The position numbers and the translations under genes were made by a program. Positions 43,564 to 55,923 of a stretch of DNA of 64,000 bases are shown in pieces. The stretch is from Rhynchopus sp. YZ270_cl-10. Lineage: Eukaryota; Euglenozoa; Diplonemea; Diplonemida; Diplonemidae. Position 1 is the stretch's first letter. Each line of letters opens with the position of its first letter. The stretch spans positions 124,001 to 188,000 of the forward strand of contig OZ037915.1 of assembly GCA_964035575.1 (NCBI GenBank). The letters run 5' to 3'. The notes under the pieces were generated by a model, which saw nothing but the letters and a program-made list of their open reading frames with translations, was not told where the DNA came from and did not search any database.

Positions 43564-45093
43564 TCACATAAGTGTACAACAACGGTCGTCACTAATACTA
43601 CCCCGTCTGTCTACCTCCACCTGCGGCCAATCCTCGAGGACCTTTGCATGCACACCATCCTCTTGCGCAGCAAACAGCGTTTTCCCACAGGCGCTGAGGT
43701 GCATGCCGGACCAGCCACACACAGCAGCCTTCCCTGCACGCTGCTTCTTCTTCTTCCCGCCCTTCCCTTTGCCATGCAGAACGCCCGAAGGGATACGCAC
43801 ACAACGTACACATCTTCCACTGTTCAATGACCACAGCCTTACGTGGTCCGATCCTGATATTGCCAGAGTATCGCCAGAAAGAGAAATTGCGGCGATGCGT
43901 TCGTAGTTGTGCAATATGTGAAGGCATTCTCCGGTAGAGAGAAGCCAGACCCGGACGGTGCGGTCTGCGCTGGCGGAGATTGCAAGCGATCCATCGGGTG
44001 TTACCTTGAGAGCAAGAATTTCGCGTTTATGTCCGGAGAGGGTGTTGCGTTTCATGCCAGTTTCGATGTCGAGGATGCTGATGGTGTTGTGCTTACTGCA
44101 GAGAATGCTTCCTCGTGTTGCTGCAAGGAGTGGAGTGGTCGTTGTGGCGTATGGTTCAACCCATCTGCAGACCTGAGTAGAGGTGTCCCAGACACGAATG
44201 CTGAGGTCCGACGAAGCAGAGGCAAGCCATTTGCCGCAAGGAGACCACGCCGTGCTCACAACAGTCCCGGTGTGTCCTAACATTGGGTTTTGCGATGACG
44301 GAACCCCGCCGAGCAGGGCGCGGATGCGGACTCCATTTGTTGGGGTACCGTGAGCGAGCATGCCGCTTGGGGAAAAGCTTGGGATGCTTCGTTCTGCGCA
44401 GCGTACTGCCTCGAGGAGTTCTCCACTCTCTGTGTGGAACACTTTAGCGCACCACCGATGCGCGACCTTAGAAGAACTGCAAAACAACTCCGGATGCACC
44501 ACACACAGCATCCTGCTGCACGGAGACATCACCACCCCTACAGGGGGGAGCAGTACCGCGGGGCGCACCCCTCCTCTGTCACTCCCATCAAACACAAAGG
44601 GTGCCTTCACCTTCAACGCGCCAAGCACCACCAAGCTGCTTCCAACCAACGAAGAGACCACTGCGTCGTCGTTGGTCAGAACCTCGCAGGAGGGTTTTAC
44701 TTCGATTCGGATGGCTTCCTTCTCCATCCAGGGCTCGTTGAAGAGGGAGGTAAGGCTGCGTTTCAGCGAGGCCAGAGTAGTGTCAGGAGGAAGTGGTGCA
44801 GTGAGAGTACGGTCGGTGGAGGAGGACCGGATGGATACGGTGTGTTGTGTGGTGGTGTTGTTGTGGTAGGTTTCCAAGGAGTCGCCCGCGGAGAGGCAGA
44901 CGCCGCTGAGCAGTTCGCAGTCCTCACCAAGCGGCGTGCCGCAGGAGCGGCGCAGACCAATGTTGGCAAACGCCATCCACGGCTCTGCCAGCGCAACAGC
45001 GGTCTTCGCCTTCAGGACCAACACGCTGTCGCATTCGCTCACCTCAATTGCAGCAGACAATCCCGACTCTGCAGATGTAACATGGATATCCAT
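43564..45093 (-). CDS. Double-Ubl WD40-repeat protein with CaaX-like end
   Basis: 509 residues from MDIHVTSAESG. Two N-terminal segments (about 1-78 and 85-165) look like divergent ubiquitin-like folds: alternating strands, helix LKAKTAVALA or ASLKRSLTSLF, and a late SAGDSLE like the SAGD of the neighbouring Ubl domains. WD40 repeats follow from about residue 215, with clear units HTGTVVSTAWSPCGKWLASA...IRVWD and HKREILALKVTPDGSLAISA...VRVWL, then less regular ones and a Lys-rich insert (KGKGGKKKKQR). The last residues are CCTLM; C-T-L-M fits a CaaX prenylation box, so membrane attachment is plausible. WD40 propellers are protein-interaction platforms. The target is unknown. The Ubl assignment is moderate, WD40 is firm. 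Confidence 0.8.
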   Translation of the reverse strand: MDIHVTSAESGLSAAIEVSECDSVLVLKAKTAVALAEPWMAFANIGLRRSCGTPLGEDCELLSGVCLSAGDSLETYHNNTTTQHTVSIRSSSTDRTLTAPLPPDTTLASLKRSLTSLFNEPWMEKEAIRIEVKPSCEVLTNDDAVVSSLVGSSLVVLGALKVKAPFVFDGSDRGGVRPAVLLPPVGVVMSPCSRMLCVVHPELFCSSSKVAHRWCAKVFHTESGELLEAVRCAERSIPSFSPSGMLAHGTPTNGVRIRALLGGVPSSQNPMLGHTGTVVSTAWSPCGKWLASASSDLSIRVWDTSTQVCRWVEPYATTTTPLLAATRGSILCSKHNTISILDIETGMKRNTLSGHKREILALKVTPDGSLAISASADRTVRVWLLSTGECLHILHNYERIAAISLSGDTLAISGSDHVRLWSLNSGRCVRCVRIPSGVLHGKGKGGKKKKQRAGKAAVCGWSGMHLSACGKTLFAAQEDGVHAKVLEDWPQVEVDRRGSISDDRCCTLM

Positions 45094-45356
45094 TTGTTCG
45101 TTTCAACAGTTGGATTTAGTTCAGTACAAAAAAGAGAATAAGCTATGAGGGTCAAAGAAGGGTGGTTGTGTTTTGTGTGTTGTTTTCAGAAATCTGAGGG
45201 TTTTTAGGTGGAATATAATTATATTGGAGAAGGAATCAACGTCAAGCCTCTATGAAGGCGTACTGCACAACCAGAACACCTTGGAGTGGACCTGCCACCA
45301 TGCAGTCGATATACAATACATCTGCAATGACATCTAGAGAGAGAGAGGTGTTTATT
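45094..45356. other. 5' flank of the WD40 gene
   Basis: Contains a pyrimidine tract on the minus strand (CTTATTCTCTTTTTTGTACTG) about 40 nt before the start and a weak ACCATGCAGTCGATAT motif (about 45297). Nothing else seen. Confidence 0.5.
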
Positions 45357-46000
45357 CAGGGTCCTAGGTATAGTAAACGGAAAATGTGTAACACATTTTC
45401 CGTTAAATCCGGATTTTTTTTTTTTTGGGGGGGATTTTGTTTTTTTTTTGGGGTGGAACCCCGGTTCCCCCCCAAAAAAAACCCCCAGAAACTGGGGGTC
45501 CCTCCTACACTCACAACAGAATTTTTTGCTACCCAAAAGCTCAATTTCCCATACAAAAATTTTCGCCTTCAGAAGGAAAACGCTCGAAGGAAAAGGAAGC
45601 ATACAGCATGGCGAAAGAAAAAGTAGCGTACCGTGCGCCTGCGGCGCAAGATTGCAACCACCCTCCCATGACATAGTTTGGTTGTAAATATGTGCAATTT
45701 TAAGGGATTTTTTTTGAAATGTTGCGTACCGTGGCTTCGCCAGAAACTTTCGGTTTAGCAAAATACGTAAGTAAAATTTACGGAAACTGACGATAATTAC
45801 TAACGCCAGTGCCATTTTATGTCAACATTTTTTAAAAATGTTGCGTACCGTGGCTTCGCCAGGAACCTTTGGGTGACGCTATATAAGGTAGCATCAATTT
45901 TTAGGGCTGTTGGGGTAGTAATTTTCCGCGCGCAGCGCGGAAAATTTTTTTCAAAACACATTTTCCGTTTCCCTTATTTTTTTTTGGACCTAGAACCCTG
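45357..46000. mobile_element. Non-autonomous hAT element 3 (644 bp)
   Basis: Ends CAGGGTCCTAGG and CCTAGAACCCTG, flanked by GTTTATT (45350-45356 and 46001-46007), i.e. 7 identical bases of an expected 8-bp duplication. Contains the GCGTACCGTG paired-hairpin module (about 45627-45755) and a second half-copy (about 45840-45870), plus CCGCGCGCAGCGCGG (about 45929). Confidence 0.85.
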
Positions 46001-46007
46001 GTTTATT

Positions 46008-46685
46008 ATCGAAGATTTGAAAAAAAAAAACAAAAATATAGAGTGGGGGTGTTAGTGGTTGTTCTCTTCCTGTAGGACCTAATGCTCTTCTAAAGTGAAC
46101 ACTAGGCTTCTTAACGAAAAAAAAGCAGAATGAAAACGTAATATGTGGATCGGAGAGAGATATGGGGGTGTTAAAAAGGGGGATTTTTGGAGAATTTGGA
46201 AAAAAGTTAGCTTCACAACTGATGTCAAAGAAGTGTCCAAAAACTCAACGTAAATCAATCCAAACGACAGTCGGAAATGAAAAAAAAAAAATCAAAAAAG
46301 ACAAAAGGTGCACTTACATGCGCCGCTTCAGGAGCAAAACCAAAAAAAAATTACACAAATAAAACCATTTTGAAAAAAAAATATGTACGGCAAAGCTCCT
46401 TGCTACTGCCTATCAGGTTCTTGTTGGCGTATAAGCAAAAGAAGCATGACATCAAAACACCGGACATTTTATGAATCCAAAAAAAAATGAAAAAAACGCT
46501 AAATGTCACTAAACAAGCAGTGCAGAAATCCATTAACTGCGACATAGACAAGGTGCCGCTAAAGAGAATAATGTTGTAAAAGAGAATTGAAGCAAATCTA
46601 AAGAAACGTTCGATATGTTCAAAAGAAAGAAAGTTTACCACACGAACCTATTCCTCACCTGCTTAGGTGTCTAGTAAAGAAGGTT
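46008..46685. other. AT-rich spacer
   Basis: No gene seen. Short open frames here are A/T homopolymer artefacts. Confidence 0.6.
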
Positions 46686-48911
46686 CTAGAGGGCGGCTCT
46701 CTCGGTCCTGTAGGAAAGCTTGTTGTCCTTGACGTCCACCAGAATTCTGTCGTTCGGTCTGACGGAGCTGTCGAGCGTAAACTTGGAGATGCTTGTGACA
46801 ATCTCCTTCTCAACAAAGCGTCTGATCGGGCGTGCGCCGTAGCGTGGGTCGTACTTCGTCTTCACAATGTGGTCCATTGCGTTCTGCGACACCTCAAGCG
46901 TGAGCTCCATGGCAGAGAGACGCTTCTCCACGTCCGCAAGCTGTGCCTTGATGATGCGGCCAAGGCTCTCGCGTGTCAGCGGGCGGAACACCACCACGTC
47001 GTCCAGACGGTTCAGGAACTCAGGGCGGAAGTGGCCGCGCACAGCGTCCATGACACGCTCGCTTGCAGCGTCGAAGTCGCCGTGCTGCTCCTCCATGTAC
47101 TCGATCAGGTGCTGGCTGCCAAGGTTGCTTGTCATGATGATCAGCGTGTTGTTGAACTTCACTGTGCGCTTCTGCGAGTCCGTCAGGCGTCCCTCGTCAA
47201 GCACCTGCAGCAGCAGGTTCCACACATCGCGGTGTGCCTTCTCCACCTCGTCAAAGAGCAGCACAGAGTACGGGCGGCGGCGCACAGCCTCAGTCAGCTG
47301 CCCACCCTCCCCGTAGCCAACGTAGCCTGGCGGTGCACCAATCAGCTTCGACACAGAGTGCTCCTCCATGTACTCAGACATGTCGAAGCGCACAATGTGC
47401 TTCTCGTCGTCAAAGAGCTCGCTCGCAAGCGCCTTCGCAAGCTCCGTCTTCCCTGTCCCGGACGAGCCGAGGAACAGGAACGACCCAGAGGGCACGTCCT
47501 CACGTGCAAGGCCTGCACGCGAGCGCACAATCGCGTCCGACACAGACTTGACGGCGTCGTCCTGGCCAACAACACGGCGCTTCAGGTGCGTCTCGAGGCT
47601 CATGACCTTCTGCTTCTCAGACTTCGTCAGCTTCTTCACGGGGATGCCTGTCCACTGTGCGATGATCTCCGCAACGTGCTTTGCAGTCACAGTCTCGGTC
47701 GTCAGAGGGCCTGCAGGTGTCAGGGGCGACTCAGGCTCGAGTTCTTCCAGCTCGTTGGCCTGCTGTGCGGCAGCTGCCGCATCAATGGCAGCCTTCTTCT
47801 TGCGCAGGTCGGCAAGCACCTTCTCCGTGTCGGGCACAGCGTAGTACTTAAGGTCGGCAGCTGTTGCCATGTCACGCTGGTTCTCTGCTGCTGTGATCTT
47901 GCGCTGGATCTGCTCCAGCTTCTGCTTGCAGGTGCGGATCTCGTTCACAATCTCCTTCTCCTCGTCGTACTTCTTCTTCAGAGGCTCCAGCTGCTTCTTG
48001 ATCCCGTCCAGCTCCGCCTCAGCATCCTTCAAGCGCTGCTTGCTGTTCTTGTCCTTCTCGCGCTTCAGGGCAGTCACCTCCACCTCCAGCTGGAACTGCT
48101 TCCGCGTCAGCTTGTCAATCACCTCGGGCTGCGAGTCCAGCTGCACACGCACACGTGCACAGGCCTCGTCCACAAGGTCGATGGCCTTGTCAGGCAGGAA
48201 ACGTGCCTGGATGTAACGGTGCGACAGCTGCACAGCAGACACAAGCGCCTGGTCCTGCACCTGCACACCGTGGTACGCCTCGTACTTCTCGCGCAGTCCA
48301 CGCAGGATCGAGATGGCTGCCTCTGTCGACGGCTCCGACACGTACACCTGCTGGAACCTGCGCTCAAAGGCTGCGTCCTTCTCAATGTACTCACGGTACT
48401 CGGCCAGCGTCGTCGCACCTATGCAGCGCAGCTCACCACGCGCAAGCATCGGCTTCAGCAGGTTTGCTGCGTCCATGGCACCGTCACCCTTCCCAGCACC
48501 GACAATGTTCTGGATCTCGTCAATGAACAGGATTACCGTCCCGTCCGACTTCTTCACCTCGTCTGTCACGCTCTTCAGACGCTCCTCAAACTGCCCCTTG
48601 TAGGACGCGCCTGCAATAAGCGCACCGATGTCAAGCGAGATCAGCTTGCACTTCAGTGAGTCGGGCACGTCACCACGCGCAATGCGCTGTGCAAGCCCCT
48701 CCACCACGGCAGTCTTCCCCACACCGGGCTCACCGATCAGCACAGGGTTGTTCTTCGTCCTGCGTGCAAGGATCTGGATCACACGGCGCAGCTCGTCGTC
48801 CCTCCCCACCACGGGGTCCAGCTTCCCCTCCTCAGCCATCTGCGTGAAGTTCGTTCCGTACGTCTCGAGTGCCGACTTCCCGCTCTCGCCGTTCTGTGGA
48901 CGCATCTGCAT
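46686..48911 (-). CDS. ClpB/Hsp104-type disaggregase lacking the N domain, copy 1
   Basis: 741 residues from [11 protein letters not shown]. This start is favoured because the region upstream is a low-complexity leader and the homology begins at [23 protein letters not shown]1 has Walker A GEPGVGKT (about 62) and Walker [10 protein letters not shown] (about 130). The coiled-coil M domain spans about 285-420. NBD2 has Walker A GSSGTGKT (about 485) and Walker [11 protein letters not shown] (about 553). The C-terminus ends YRTERAAL. Hsp100 hexamers thread aggregated proteins, usually with Hsp70. Family members are usually 850-900 residues; the missing 140-150 N-terminal residues match the substrate-binding N domain, as in the short ClpB form made in E. 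coli. Nearly identical to 59130-61361. Confidence 0.95.
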   Translation of the reverse strand: MQMRPQNGESGKSALETYGTNFTQMAEEGKLDPVVGRDDELRRVIQILARRTKNNPVLIGEPGVGKTAVVEGLAQRIARGDVPDSLKCKLISLDIGALIAGASYKGQFEERLKSVTDEVKKSDGTVILFIDEIQNIVGAGKGDGAMDAANLLKPMLARGELRCIGATTLAEYREYIEKDAAFERRFQQVYVSEPSTEAAISILRGLREKYEAYHGVQVQDQALVSAVQLSHRYIQARFLPDKAIDLVDEACARVRVQLDSQPEVIDKLTRKQFQLEVEVTALKREKDKNSKQRLKDAEAELDGIKKQLEPLKKKYDEEKEIVNEIRTCKQKLEQIQRKITAAENQRDMATAADLKYYAVPDTEKVLADLRKKKAAIDAAAAAQQANELEELEPESPLTPAGPLTTETVTAKHVAEIIAQWTGIPVKKLTKSEKQKVMSLETHLKRRVVGQDDAVKSVSDAIVRSRAGLAREDVPSGSFLFLGSSGTGKTELAKALASELFDDEKHIVRFDMSEYMEEHSVSKLIGAPPGYVGYGEGGQLTEAVRRRPYSVLLFDEVEKAHRDVWNLLLQVLDEGRLTDSQKRTVKFNNTLIIMTSNLGSQHLIEYMEEQHGDFDAASERVMDAVRGHFRPEFLNRLDDVVVFRPLTRESLGRIIKAQLADVEKRLSAMELTLEVSQNAMDHIVKTKYDPRYGARPIRRFVEKEIVTSISKFTLDSSVRPNDRILVDVKDNKLSYRTERAAL

Positions 48912-49596
48912 TATTTGTTTAGCTTTTTTGTGTGAATAAGAGTTTCTGTTGTTGGTTTGTGTTGTTGACTGATGTCCTCTCTCTACCCTTGACGTCCTTT
49001 GCAGGAAGGAGCAAGGGTGTCGCAAAAAGGGTTTGGGTTTGGAGGAGGAAAGGGAGAACGGGTGGGTACGTGGGGATTGTGTGATAAGAAAATGAAACAC
49101 CCCCTTTTCTATTTATTCGTTGTTTGTTGATCGCATCCATCGTCGTCCGTACTTCAGGAAAATTATTACGCTCGACGTTTGGTAAAGAAAACTTAGAGAC
49201 GAACGGGCGTTTGGGGGGAAGAGTTTAATTTTTGAACGCGGCCATTTTACCCTTACTCACCTGAACTGTGCCTCATTAGGTACAGGTACACACATTTAAC
49301 AGCACTGAAAGGCACTGGAAGTGCGTTATGTGGGTTTTGAAAGTAGTCTAAACAATAGAGGGGGTCGTCGGTCACCCACACCAAGGAAAATGCGTGAAAA
49401 AGGGGGACGGTATCAGCCTAACGGAAGCACTTTTATTATGTTAAAGTCTTCAGTTATTTTCCCATGGTGCGACGTGAGTAGAGTAAGCCTTATGTCGAAG
49501 GATGACTCTAGGTCGTTGCTCCTTTGCATTAATTACTGTATTTTCTCAAACACAGCTTTGCTGCATTTATTCTTTCTGTAGTATGTGGGAGAACAT
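48912..49596. other. 5' flank of ClpB copy 1 and spacer
   Basis: Up to about 49081 this is homologous to the flank of ClpB copy 2, including a pyrimidine tract (CTTGCTCCTTCCTGCAAAG on the minus strand) suited to a splice acceptor. Beyond that it is unique AT-rich spacer. Confidence 0.6.
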
Positions 49597-51226
49597 TTAC
49601 CAAGGGAAACCCTCCCCCACCTCCAAGACATTACTCAAGGGAGAGAGATCAAGTTCTGTCAACGAAGGACAGTTGTGCAGGAAATTATCTTTTATCACCG
49701 TCACATTTAGCAAGCCAGAGAGATTAAGTTCTTCCAAAGCTGTACAATCCTTAAGAAAGTAGTGATCAATCTCAGTTACTCTCACAAAGGGAGAGAGATC
49801 AAGTTGTTTCAGAGAAGTGCACCCGCAAAGGAATGACTTCTTAATCGCTGTGATACTGCTCAATGGAGTGAGATCAAGTTCTTTCAAAGCTTTGCAGCGC
49901 AGAAGGAAGTACTTCCCCACTGAAGTGACACTGGTTAAACCAGAGATGTCAAGTACTTCCAAGCTGGTGCAATCTTGCAGAAAGTGATCCCCAATCGAAG
50001 CAATGCCAGACACAGCGCTGAGATCAAGACTCACGAAGGCTGCTCCGAAGAAGAACGGGAATCGCAGTCGCAACACCTGCCTGAAGAAGCAAACAAGCCA
50101 CCTTCGCATCCGTCACTTCCGCCAACCTCGCTGCTGTCAGGTTTCTCTCACCCAATGCATCAAGTGCTGCAATGGCCACCTGCTCCTTCGTCTGCTTCTG
50201 CACAATCCTGTCAGCACTCAGCTGTGTCATGTCCTCTCCTTCTCCCATCAGCTCACCCCCGAAACACATCCCAAAGCCGTTTCCAGGCAACTTTGTTGCA
50301 GACGCCACCTTCCGACGCAAGTCACACACCGTGTCATCCACACTCACCTCAATCAAGTGTTCCACTCCATCCACACCCTCCACAAGCACAGGCACCACAA
50401 GTCCCAACCTCTGGCCAAGAGCGTCGTGCACGTCCGACACAGGCAGCGTCAGGGAAAACTCTGCGTGTGGGTATGCAGCACCCACAAGGCGGTGGCGGTC
50501 TCTGCACGCTGCCATGCTGTCGATGTTCCGCACAACGGCCTGCGACTCTGTTGCCGCACGCAGCGCCTGGTCGTCCCCAAGCAGGCACACCTGCTCGCAC
50601 TCGTCAATCACGTGTTCTGCCTTCGCAACAAACGTCTTCAGCGCACACACCTGCCCTGCACTCAGTGCCTGTGTGAGGAAGCTCCGTGCCAACACCTCCT
50701 CACACACGACGTTGCTGCGCCACACATCCTCACCCATCAACAGGTGTCCGACGTGTGTCTGCAGGAGAAGGTCTTTGTACCTGGCCTCTGGGGGTTCGAC
50801 TGTCTCAAGCACACGGCACTTCTCATCTGCAGCAGCCCGCTGCTTCGTCAGGTCTGCCGCGTGTGAGCGCAGGATGCAGCGCTGGCGTGCAACGTACTCA
50901 GAGATTTCGATTGTGTTGTGTCCCGCATGTTCGCGCTTGTCACAGCGGACACAGATCATCGCGTCTCCACACGCAGGGTCTTCACAGACAAGGTGCAGCT
51001 TGAACTCTGGGTGCAGTGCACAGTTCGACGATGCCCCGTACGAAGTGGCAGAAGCAAGATGCATCTCACGGTCGCGTGCCCTTGCCCCTGGGTGCAGAGC
51101 TTCGAAGCAGGCAGGCTTGTCGCAGAAGAACAGTTCAATACAGTGTCCACACTGCAGCTGTGCAGGTGCCGAACAGTTCTCACACAAAGGCATCTGTGGT
51201 GCGGTGGGCTCCATGTCACAGACCAT
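49597..51226 (-). pseudogene. B-box/Ubl/LRR gene, copy 1 (frame-disrupted)
   Basis: Starts MVCDMEPTAPQMP (51226) or MEPTAP (51214), directly after a CCTTCC-rich tract and AG. It encodes a Cys-rich finger (CENCSAPAQLQCGHC), a B-box (CALHPEFKLHLVCEDPACGD through HAGHN), a helical region, and a complete Ubl (LIEVSVDDTVCDLRRKVASA, GGELMGEGEDMTQLSAD). The BspA-like leucine-rich repeats are in another frame, reached only after an indel near 50050 (ATAIP). A second frame problem near 49600 removes the conserved YGKKKCSKAVL tail. Fewer LRRs than copy 3. Host gene family, probably inactive copy. Confidence 0.8.
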
Positions 51227-52651
51227 GTTGTGTCCTTCAAAGCAAGGGGAGGGAAGGGAAGGGAAGGTCTCTGTGGGTTGTGGTGTCGTGAATGTTATGA
51301 ATCCCCCTCGCCACTCCAGAGAAAGGTGTGTATTTCTGCTGCCGACAACGACGGAGGAAGCAACGACCCTGCGGACGTGGTTCAGAGACAGGAAGATGAA
51401 CGACGCGTATGCCAATGGCTGGTGGCACAGCCCAAGCCAGCCACGGCATTGAAGAGTGAAGAAATGAAGGACACTGAGGAGTGCTGGTGCCGGAATGTGA
51501 ACAGGTTCGCAGGAGAGGGTGAGAGGGGGAAATACAGAAAAGAATGCGTTTTGTTTGTTGTGAATGTTAATAACAAAAAGGAAATGTGCAGACACACGTT
51601 GTGTTGTGGATCTTGGAAAACAAAGGGAAAACAAAAATGAGCATTTCTTACACAATTTGTTGATTGTTGCAGGGAAACCCTTCAACAAAAGCTGGAAACA
51701 CATTACTCAGACCGATTCCTTTGAGAAACAATGAAGCACACCTTGAGCCCATGTGTGCTATCTTGAGTTCACTTCATCGTACCTTGCTGACACGAAAGGG
51801 GAGGGGGGGATGCACTCAGGGGGGGAAAGAGGGTACAAGAACAGAGTGTAAAAGTGTAAAACGTATTATTAAGCAGAACATTGGAAAAAGGACTAAACAA
51901 ATGGGAAGGGAAGACAGGGTTCAGAATAGGAGTCGCGACGTTTCGGCAAAACTCACAATCACAGCACCACCCAGCCTCGTGCGTAACACATTACTGCGTT
52001 TACATCCGAGTGACAGTGAGTTGACGAATCATCTCGACTTCCACGTCTTTGCGCATCAGTTGCTGTACCACACCCCTTCTTCGAGAGTGGCATGGCAACT
52101 GGGAAGACTTTCGTAGTTCTCACTCATGACTGCTGCCGTTGGGAAAAGAAAAAAGGGAAAAGCGGGTCATGGGGTGAAAGGGAGGGAAGGGGTAAAATAA
52201 TTAACAAGAGTCGCCCTGAGGGAACACTCGATCATGTCCCTCTGATGCTTCTCCAACAGGACTTCCACTTTGCGACTTCCCCTTGTTCAGGGGAGAAAAG
52301 AAGATGAACAAAAGGGGAGTGTGGGAGGGGAGAATGTGGTGGGTTGGGTCGAGTCAGTTCCCTGATTACACACCTTTCCCTTGACTTGATACTTTACGAT
52401 CAGCAAAGGGGAGTGAACGGAAACACTGAACATCACAAGACACTTACAGGATATTACAAGGGGTGATTTGAGGACTTATTTTTCATAAAAATTCACAACC
52501 AGGCGGAAACCCACGTGACGCAGCACTTTCTTTTCGGTTTACTCTATTACTTAACAACAGCGCATCCACAGAAACACCCCCAAAACCAGTAACTTTAAGG
52601 TTTTCTTCTTGGTACTTTCTGTGACATGCGGGTACATGACTTCTTCCTTAA
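51227..52651. repeat. Spacer unit of the B-box array, copy 1
   Basis: The part next to the gene (51227-51660) and the part 51840-52470 are repeated at about 54632-55010 and 55130-55710. The repeated DNA includes GCGACGTTTCGGCAAAAC and AACACTCGATCATGTCCCTC. No open frame is conserved convincingly between copies, so I treat it as duplicated 5' flank and spacer; missed 5' exons are possible. Confidence 0.65.
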
Positions 52652-54631
52652 TTACTCTAACTTCGCTAACACAGCCTTGCTGCATTTCTTCTTTCCGTAG
52701 TATTTAGGAGAACACTTACCGAGGAAATCAATCCCTACCTCCAAGACATTAGTCAAGGGAGAGATATCAAGTTGTGCCAAAGAAAAACAGCGGTGCAGGA
52801 ACCTCTCATGAATCACTCTCATTGAGCAAGCCAGAGAGATTAAGTTTTTCCAAAGCATAACAGTTCTGTAGGAAGTGGCCATAAATGGCAGTTACTCTCA
52901 CAAAGGGAGAGAGATCAAGTTGTTTCAGCGAAGTGCACCCGCACAGGAACAACTTCCCAATCGCTGTGACCCTGCTCAAGGGAGTGAGATCAAGTTTTCT
53001 CAAAGATTTGCATCCCCGAAGGAAGTGATTCGCCACTGAAGTGACACCACTAAAGGGAGAGAGATCCAGCTGTGTCAGAGAAGTGCACTCGTACAGGAAC
53101 TCATCCTCAATCGCTGTGATATTGCTCAATGGAGTGAGATCGACTTCCATCAAAGCTTTACAGCTCCGAAGGAATTGAGGCCCAACTGAAGTAACACCAC
53201 TAAAGGGAGAAAGATCAAGTTGTGTGAGAGAAGTGCAGAAATACAGGAACTGATCCGGAATCGCTGTTACCCTGCTCAAGGGAGTGAGATCTAGTTCTTT
53301 CAAAGATTCGCAGCACCGAAGAAAGCCTATTCCGATTGAAGTGACACTGGTCAAACCAGAGATGTCAAGTACTTCCAAGCTGGTGCAATCCTGCAGAAAT
53401 GCGCTCCCAATCGAAGCAATGCCAGACACAGCGCTGAGATCAAGACTCACCAAAGTTGCTCCTGAGAAGAACCTATATGGAATCGCAGTCGCAACACCTG
53501 CTTGAAGAAGCAAACAAGCCACCTTCGCATCCTTCACTTCCGCCAACCTCGCTGCTGTCGGTTTCTCTCACCCAATGCATCAAGTGCTGCAATGGCCACA
53601 TGCTCCTTCGTCTGTTTCTGCACAATCCTGTCAGCACTCAGCTGTGTCATGTCCTCTCCTTCTCCCATCCCCATCTCAAGGTTGTTTCCAGGCAACTTTG
53701 TTGCAGACGCCACCTTCCGACGCAAGTCACACACCGTGTCATCCACACTCACCTCAATCAAGTGTTCCACTCCATCCACGCCCTCCACAAGCACAGGCAC
53801 CACAAGTCCCAACCTCTGGCCAAGAGCGTCGTGCACGTCCGACACAGGCAGCGTCAGGGAAAACTCTGCGTGTGGGTATGCAGCACCCACAAGGCGGTGG
53901 CAGTCTCTGCACGCTGCCATGCTGTCGATGCTCCGCACCTGCGACTCTGTTGCCGCACGCAGCGCCTGGTCGTCCCCAAGCAGGCACACCTGCTCGCACT
54001 CGTCAATCACGTGTTCTGCCTTCGCAACAAACGTCTTCAGCGCACACACCTGCCCTGCAGCACTCAGTGCCTGTGTGAGGAAGCTCCGTACCAACACCTC
54101 CTCACACACGACGTTGCTGCGCCACACATCCTCACCCATCAACAGGTGTCCGACGTGTGTCTGCAGGAGAAGGTCTTTGTACCTGGCCTCTGGGGGTTCG
54201 ACTGCCTCAAGCACACAGCACTTCTCATCTGCAGCAGCCCGCTGCTTCGTCAGGTCTGCCGCGTGTGAGCGCAGGATGCAGCGCTGGCGTGCAACGTACT
54301 CAGAGATTTCGATTGTGTTGTGTCCCGCATGTTCGCGCTTGTCACAGCGGACACAGATCATTGTGTCTCCACACGCAGGGTCTTCACAGACAAGGTGCAG
54401 CTTGAACTCTGGGTGCAGTGCACAGTTCGACGATGCCCCGTACGAAGTGACGGAAGCAAGATGCATCTCACGGTCGCGTGGCCTTGCCCCTGGGTGCAGA
54501 GCGTAGAAGCAGGCAGGCTTGTTGTCGCAGAAGAACAGTTCAATACAGTGTCCACACTGCAGCTGTGCAGGTGCCGAACAGTTCTCACACAAAGGCATCT
54601 GTGGTGCGGTGGGCTCCATGTCACAGCCCAT
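52652..54631 (-). pseudogene. B-box/Ubl/LRR gene, copy 2 (frame-disrupted)
   Basis: Starts MGCDMEPTAPQMP (54631). Same order as copy 3. The Ubl is shortened (KVASATKLPGNNLEMGMGEG). A one-base loss near 53555, in GERN compared with copies 1 and 3, throws the LRR part out of frame. A second shift near 52815 separates the last repeat and the YGKKKCSKAVLAKLE tail. It has the most LRRs of the three: alternating LDLTPLSRVTAI and LDLSPFSGVTSV units. Probably inactive, or a very recent loss. Confidence 0.8.
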
Positions 54632-55923
54632 GTTGTGTCCTTCAAAGCAAGGGGAGGGGAGGGGAGGAAAGGTCTCTGTGGGTTGTGGTGTCGTGAATGT
54701 TATGAATCCCCCTCGCCACTCCAGAGAAAGGTATGTATTTCTACTGCCGACAACGACGGAGGAAGCAACGACCCTGCGGACATGGTTCAGAGACAGGAAG
54801 ATGAACGACGCGTATGCCAATGGCTGGTGGCACAGCCCAAGCCAGCCACGGCATTGAAGAGTGAAGAAAGGAAGTACACTGAGGAGTGCTGGTGCCGGAA
54901 TGTGAACAGGTTCGCAGGAGAGGGTGAGAGGGGGAAATACAGAAAAGAATGCGTTTTGTTCGTTGTGAATGTTAATAACAAAATGGAAATGTGCAGACAC
55001 ACGTTGTGTGGTGGAAAATCTGTAAACACATCACTCAGACCGATTCGTTTGAGAAACAACGAAGCACGCCTTGAGCCAATGTGTGCTACCCTTCGTTCTG
55101 TTCATCGTCCCTTGCTGACTCGAAAGGGGAGTGGGGGAAAGAGCGTAAAACGTATTATTAACCAGAACCTTCGAAAGAGGACTAAACAAATGGGAAGGGG
55201 AAACAGGATTCAAAGATAGGAGTCGCGACGTTTCCGCAGAACTCACAATGACAGCACCACCCAGCCTCGTGCGTAACACATTACTGCGTTTACATCCGAG
55301 TGACGGTGAGTTGACGAATCATCTCGACTTCCACGTCTTTTCGCATCAGTTGCTGTACCACACCCTTCTTCGAGAGTGTCATGGCAGCTGCCGTTGGAAA
55401 AAGAAAAAAGGGAAAAGCGGGTCATGGGGTGTAAGGGAGGGAAGGGGTAAAATAATTAACAAGAGTCGCCCTGAGGGAACACTCGATCATGTCCCTCTGA
55501 TGCTTCTCCAACAGGACTTACCCTTGTTCAGGGGAGAAAAAAGATGAGCAAAAGGGGAGTGTGGGAGGTGAGACTGTGGTGGGTTGGGTCGAGTCAGTTC
55601 CTCTCATTGCACCTTTCCGCCCTCCTTATGTCTTACGAACAATACGTTAAGTCGGGGAGCACGAAGCAAAGGGGACTGAACGGAAACAATGAACATCACA
55701 AGACACTTACAGGATATTACAAGTTGCAACTTTACAGAAAAAGAGACAGTATTTACTTCCCAAATTGCACTTCGATCCGAGAGCACTTTCCTTGCGGTTT
55801 ACAGTACTACTTGACAACAAACGCATGCACAGAAGCATCCCAAAACCTGCGATGAATAAAGATCTGTATTATACAGGTACGTGACAGCCTTCTGTTGACG
55901 TACGACGCTGAATAGTTGGATAA
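54632..55923. repeat. Spacer unit of the B-box array, copy 2
   Basis: Duplicate of 51227-52470 with small indels. The right part (55600-55900) is more diverged. No gene called. Confidence 0.65.

Noticed and set aside
46869-48659. Long plus-strand open frame (about 600 codons) opposite ClpB copy 1, and a similar one opposite copy 2 (59097-61109)
   Set aside because: Mirror frame of a GC-rich, conserved gene; Leu/His/Arg-rich translation without domains. The sense frame explains all conservation.
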